NCBI GenBank assembly: GCA_030549495.1
Contig: JAUIRK010000599.1
Span: forward strand, 1-64,000
Source: Nectonema munidae
Taxonomy: Eukaryota > Nematomorpha > Nectonematoida > Nectonematidae
Length of the DNA stretch: 64,000 nucleotides
Reading direction: 5' to 3'
The notes beneath the pieces were generated by a model. That model did no database searches, was not told where the DNA came from, and saw only the letters and a list, made by a program, of their open reading frames with translations. The stretch's first letter is position 1. Every line of letters starts with the position of its first letter. This document shows positions 59,512 to 64,000 of this stretch, piece by piece. The position numbers and the translations under genes are program-made.

Positions 59512-62490
59512 GTAAGCTTTTGCTTCATACTATAAAATAATTGCTTTCGCTAAAAGGACTTATGTCTTTTATTACTGAGCAATCTTACCCAAGTAATAAC
59601 ATTAAAAATGCCGTTGGTAACTTTAATTTTACTTATACTTTGTATTTTGATATTGAGGATTATTTCCACTAACTTTAAGATCGTTTTAGGGAAAGATACA
59701 AATATACGAAATAGAAATTGACTAAAATCATGCTTATCCATATAAGAATTATTCTGTTGAGTTGCTTCTGCAAATCACAGCGAAATTGATTTAAATTTTT
59801 GCCAAAAGCAAGCGTCTGGTAGAATGCTTTTCTGTCAAGGAAGAGCTAAGAAAACTAAAAGCTAACTATTTTTTTGATTTTGACCAATGGAATCAAAATG
59901 TGATGAATAGATAACTAATTTACTGTGGTAACCAGGATTCCTCTTATAAAAGGTACTTAACTAGACTATGCATTTATCCTTTTGCCCAAGGGTTCACACA
60001 TAATACCTACTGGCATTAAACCAAAATTAATAGTATGGTGCCATTGATATGAAATTCAAACTGATGACCACAACCATTCAACATCAGCTGATGTGCAATT
60101 GAAGGCATAACGTCCATTAAATCATATTTTGACTATCCATTGGTTTCCCCATCTTTTTTGAAAAATATAGCTTTTTTAAAATAATTTTGTTCTTAAAAGT
60201 ATTAATTTTTATTTTTTCTTAAAAAAACTCAACTATTAAATTTTTTTAAAATATTTTTGGATATGACTGTTAGAGCAAATGAAATAAGACCGAAAAATTG
60301 ATCAAACACTTATATAGGTTGAGAAAAGGGGAGGATATTTAAGTATAAACTAGAGATTTCTCAATACATTTATAACTATTTCTTATTTGATAGTTCACAA
60401 AGCCGAAAGTAAATGCTATCATCAAGCAAAAACTTCTTCCCTAAAAAGACTGCACGATTCCAATTTCACACTTTCCATTTTCAAAGAATAACCTTCACCT
60501 ACTCATCCATTTCTAATTGATATTAATTTTTGTATTCTGGCAAATCTAATGTAACGAATTGATGCACCCACCTTCCTCTAAACAATTACAAACGACTGTG
60601 ATCCCTTTTTTCAAATAAATTGTTGCAAATAATTTATTTGAAATATTTTTATTGAGAGTGAAACGTTTTCTCAACTATGTTATGTTTTAAAGTTTTTTTT
60701 TAAATTTATTATTCTTCAACAAAAAATTGGGAAAAAGCAATATCCCTTATGCTTTTTTTTAAATTAAATTAATGTTTATATGGATTGATTATATAGAATA
60801 TTCCTAAATCATTTCTGACTTTTGAACCTTTCATCTTTGGCGTTCTGGTTTTTGGAAGGTTTGAACCTGCACCAATAAAAATAAGTAATTAATAAATACC
60901 CCCTCAGTTAAACAAGTTTTACAGAAATATTAATTGAGAAATTTGATGATTATGAATCATATGTTAAAAAAATAAACACAATGCAGAATCTGATAAACTA
61001 CCATTGTTAGAACTTCGAATGAAAGGCTCACCTTGTCAATCAATGAAAAAATGCAAACGAAGGTAATGCAGATATCAAGAGATTATTATTATAAAATCTC
61101 ACAAACGCTTATATACATTTAAAAGATTTGTTTCAATAGAAGAGATGGATTGGAGAGTGGGTATGGATATGTCAATCAATAATGAAAATATGATAGACAG
61201 CTATCATGATGAGCTTAGCCGATTATTGCTATCACGAACGTGGACAAAAACGGAAGTGAAGAGAGACTATTTTTATTTAAGCATCATATCTATTTCGAAA
61301 AATTGTAATATTTGGGGTATCCAAGAGAGCAGCATATTTGCCTTTTTATGGCAAAAACAACAATTAAGTCTTTTAAGAAGCAAATGGCAATGACTTTTTA
61401 ATTATAATTATTCTTGCCTTTTATAGTGATTTTTTGGTGGTAAAATTCAGTAGAATTTAAAAACTTTGTAAAAATAAAATAAAGTATGAAATGATTATAT
61501 AAAAATTTTTTAATATCAAAGATACTCCGTGCCCAAACATAATCACCACTCGTTGAGAGACACTTACAAAAATTTTGTTCATTCCTTATTTTTGCAGCTT
61601 TTTAAATGTTAATATAACATATAGATTCTCTCATGTCCTCACAACTCCAACGCTTCCGCTTGATGAGCCGATTGAATCTACTTCCTCATAAAAAAATTCA
61701 AAATTTCTGGATCAATTCAATGGGGAAAATACCCTTCATGCTGATACGGTCTTAGATTTTGTAAACGTGAAATCAAATGCTATTTTATTCAGCGCTAATA
61801 AATTTGAACTAGACATAACCATACCTCATCCTCGCACACCGATACTAATACATCTGCTTCACCACTATCTATCACTAACACCTTTAACACTGTTTTAGAT
61901 AAGAAATCAGTAAATCCAAAAGTGTGCAATGCTATACCACCTTTCTTACAAACTGACTCTGTTCTCCTTAAAAAAATTAAAAAATGGAATTCTATTCTTC
62001 CATAGCCATATCTAGAGCGTTTCCTAATTCATCCAACCAGAACTATTGGATGCAACAACCATCTTTGTTTCAGGAATGCAAGTTTTGGTAAGGGTTTTTC
62101 TGTTTAAAATACTAAAGTTGGAAGAAAAGCAACATCTCTAAACAGATAGACTAGAGTAACAGTAAGAGAGTTTTTTTTCGTGTCCTGTATACTTAATTCA
62201 AAATTTAGTGGCACTTTTAGTATCAAATGTATATCCTAAAAGAATATCACATTTAATGGAAATTTTGTCAAAGTTTCCAATTTGATTATTGCTGAAATCA
62301 TAAACCAAAATAATGATAGTCTTGGTCACTTGAAGTTTCACATCTTTTGGTAATTTACTTTTGTAGTAGAATCGTTGAACACCAATGTTCCATAAAATTA
62401 TAACTGCATTGAATGAATGTCAAGCCTCGCTTTGACTTCGAGTAAAAAACGAACATTCCTTATCATTACAAAATTTAAACTATTTTTTTC
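59512..62490. other. Probable gene 2 intron 6 or flank
   Basis: No exon of the C4-type domain was found (no YTRYG-, CLP- or CGSLPC-like phrase). 61630-62130 looks coding-like in composition in shifting frames (TNTSASPLSITNTFNTVLDK, NAIPPFLQTDSVLLKKIKKW), perhaps an old retroposon ORF, but it matches nothing I know. The rest is AT-rich. Confidence 0.45.
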
Positions 62491-64000
62491 TTAACCCTAT
62501 TAGTGCTGGGAGGCGTAAATCGCTAGCTGCATCTTTTGAAACCATTTGCATGGTAGTTGAATGACCCTTTCATGTCCAAAACTGTCAATCAAAATCAAAA
62601 ATTAAAATTTTTCAGCAGAATTTTGACATTATCTGTACTTAACCTTGTAACTTAGGATCTATATTATACAATACCCTGAAAATTTATAATTATATACAGT
62701 TTGGAACGCATAACACTTTATATATTTAATTTTTTCAATAATTATGGCTACTTTTTAGAAAATGTCAATCAAAATTTTTATTGATCAAAAATGTATCTAA
62801 TAAAATATACCTTCACATTTTACATAAAATATATGTTTTTATACGAAATCGGCCATGCTGGTTTCATTTCTGGACTCATTTTTTACGTTTAGAATGTGAA
62901 AATGCCTATAAGTGTTAATTAAATTTGCGGTTTCTTCTAAAAATTCTCTCCAAATACATTCATTCAAATTTTAGAATGAAATATATGTTTTTATACCAAA
63001 TCAACATTGCTGTTTTCATTTCTGAACTCATTTTTCACATTTAGAGGTTATAAAATATCTGTCAATGTCAATCAAATTTGCGGTTTTTTTTATACCAAAT
63101 CAATCATGATGTTTTCATTTCTGAATTCATTTTTTACATTTGGGATGTGAAAACACTTATAAGTATTAATAAAATTTGCGGTTTACTTCTAAAAATTGTC
63201 TCAAAAACATTCATTCAAATTTTACAATTAAATATATGTTTTATACAAAATCAACCATGCTAGTTTAATTTATGGACTCAATTTTTGCAGTTTGAATTTG
63301 AAAATACCTTAAAGTATCAATCAAATTTGCGTTTAGTTCTAAAATTTGTTTTCAATAATATTGATTCAAATTTTACATTAAATATATGTTTTTATAGCAA
63401 ATAGATCATGATGATTCCATTTCTAAACACAGTTTTTGCATTTAGAGGTTTTATTGCTAGTGTCAATCAAATTTGCGGTTTATGTCGTAAAACTATATCC
63501 CAAAATATTCTCTCTAATTTTACATTAAATATATGTTTTTATACTAATTCGACCATGATAATTTTTATTTCTGAAATCATTTTTTGCATTTAGAGGTTTT
63601 AAATGTCTGAAAGTATCAATCAAATGTTCGATTTACGTCTAATGTCTACAGAAATATTTTTGAAATTTAAATAAAATATCTGTTTTTATGCCAAATGGAA
63701 GATGCTGGTTTCATTTTTGAACTCAGTTTTGGCATTTATGGTTTTAAAATATCTGAAAGCTTGAATCAGATTTGCGGTTTACTTCTAGATACTGTCTTCA
63801 AAGATATTTTCAAAAAAATAAAATATCTGTTTTATACCAAATCGACTATGCTTATTTTATTTCTGTACTGGATTTTGGATAATACGGTTAAAAAATATCT
63901 CGAAGTAGCAATTTAATTAGTAATGTATGCCTGAAAATTAGTTCTGTAAAAATTTTTCAAAAAATCGCTGCATATTAGATATATAGTGAAAATATACTTT
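62491..64000. mobile_element. Large TTAA element, copy 4, cut by window end
   Basis: TTAA at 62491-62494 is followed by CCCTATTAGTGCTGGGAGGC and about 350 bp nearly identical, inverted, to 44150-44497. Then come about eight units of roughly 150 bp (cores near 62765, 62914, 63066, 63162, 63318, 63461, 63615, 63762). The spacing of 96 at 63066-63162 marks a deletion inside one unit. The right end lies outside the window. Confidence 0.85.

Overview
The window is AT-rich metazoan nuclear DNA: genes are split by GT-AG introns, there are long stretches without genes, and transposons are dense and nested. Nothing prokaryotic or organellar was seen. The host genes are collagens of a type known from invertebrates, which suggests an invertebrate, perhaps an arthropod. 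The species cannot be fixed from the sequence; a small crustacean such as a copepod is only a guess from the transposon mix.

Host genes. Two genes lie head to tail on the + strand. Gene 1 (18262-30918, nine coding exons, 577 residues) looks complete. It encodes a type II membrane protein with a short cytoplasmic tail, one membrane segment, a short stalk, a furin-type site, about 245 residues of Gly-X-Y collagen, and a C-terminal cysteine-rich domain of the spongin short-chain collagen / C4 type. Gene 2 (38859 to at least 59511, six exons seen, 364 residues so far) has the same start: tail, membrane segment, coiled stalk, furin-type site, then collagen. Its 3' end lies beyond the window or was not found. 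Intron phases agree over the first five introns (0,1,0,1,0) and the fifth coding exon is 167 nt in both, so this is a tandem duplicate. The collagen of gene 1 is net acidic and that of gene 2 strongly basic. The family predicts trimers at the cell surface, possibly shed by furin; pairing of the two chains is inference.

Transposons. (a) A TTAA-targeting, piggyBac-like but non-coding family with large tandem arrays inside its ends has four copies: 3753-9873, an old piece at 21447-21790, 40689-44497, and 62495 to the window end. (b) Four short TTAA MITEs lie at 16257, 17292, 19175 and 19956. (c) hAT elements: 31517-33810, 33880-35761 (8-bp duplication), 39837-45617 (split by copy 3 of family a), a ZMYM1-like piece at 7620-8770, and a small MITE at 10834-11028. 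(d) A Mutator-like fold-back MITE lies at 6788-7390, a Tigger-like MITE at 37221-37550, a Tc1 3' end at 29865-30484, and a decayed transposase of unassigned family at 50895-52420. (e) LINE pieces of the CR1/Jockey type are at 10165-11300 (-), 15535-16012 (-) and 53865-57227 (+). (f) There are two tRNA-derived SINE families, three copies with clear target duplications. No retrovirus, LTR element or Polinton was recognised.

Layout. 1-788 is an ATG microsatellite. 800-18200 is gene-free and repeat-rich. 18230-31035 is gene 1. 31036-38800 is intergenic, with two hAT elements and a Tigger MITE. 38811-59511 is gene 2, with hAT, TTAA, SINE and LINE insertions all inside introns. 59512-64000 is probable gene 2 intron or flank, ending in a fourth copy of the large TTAA element.
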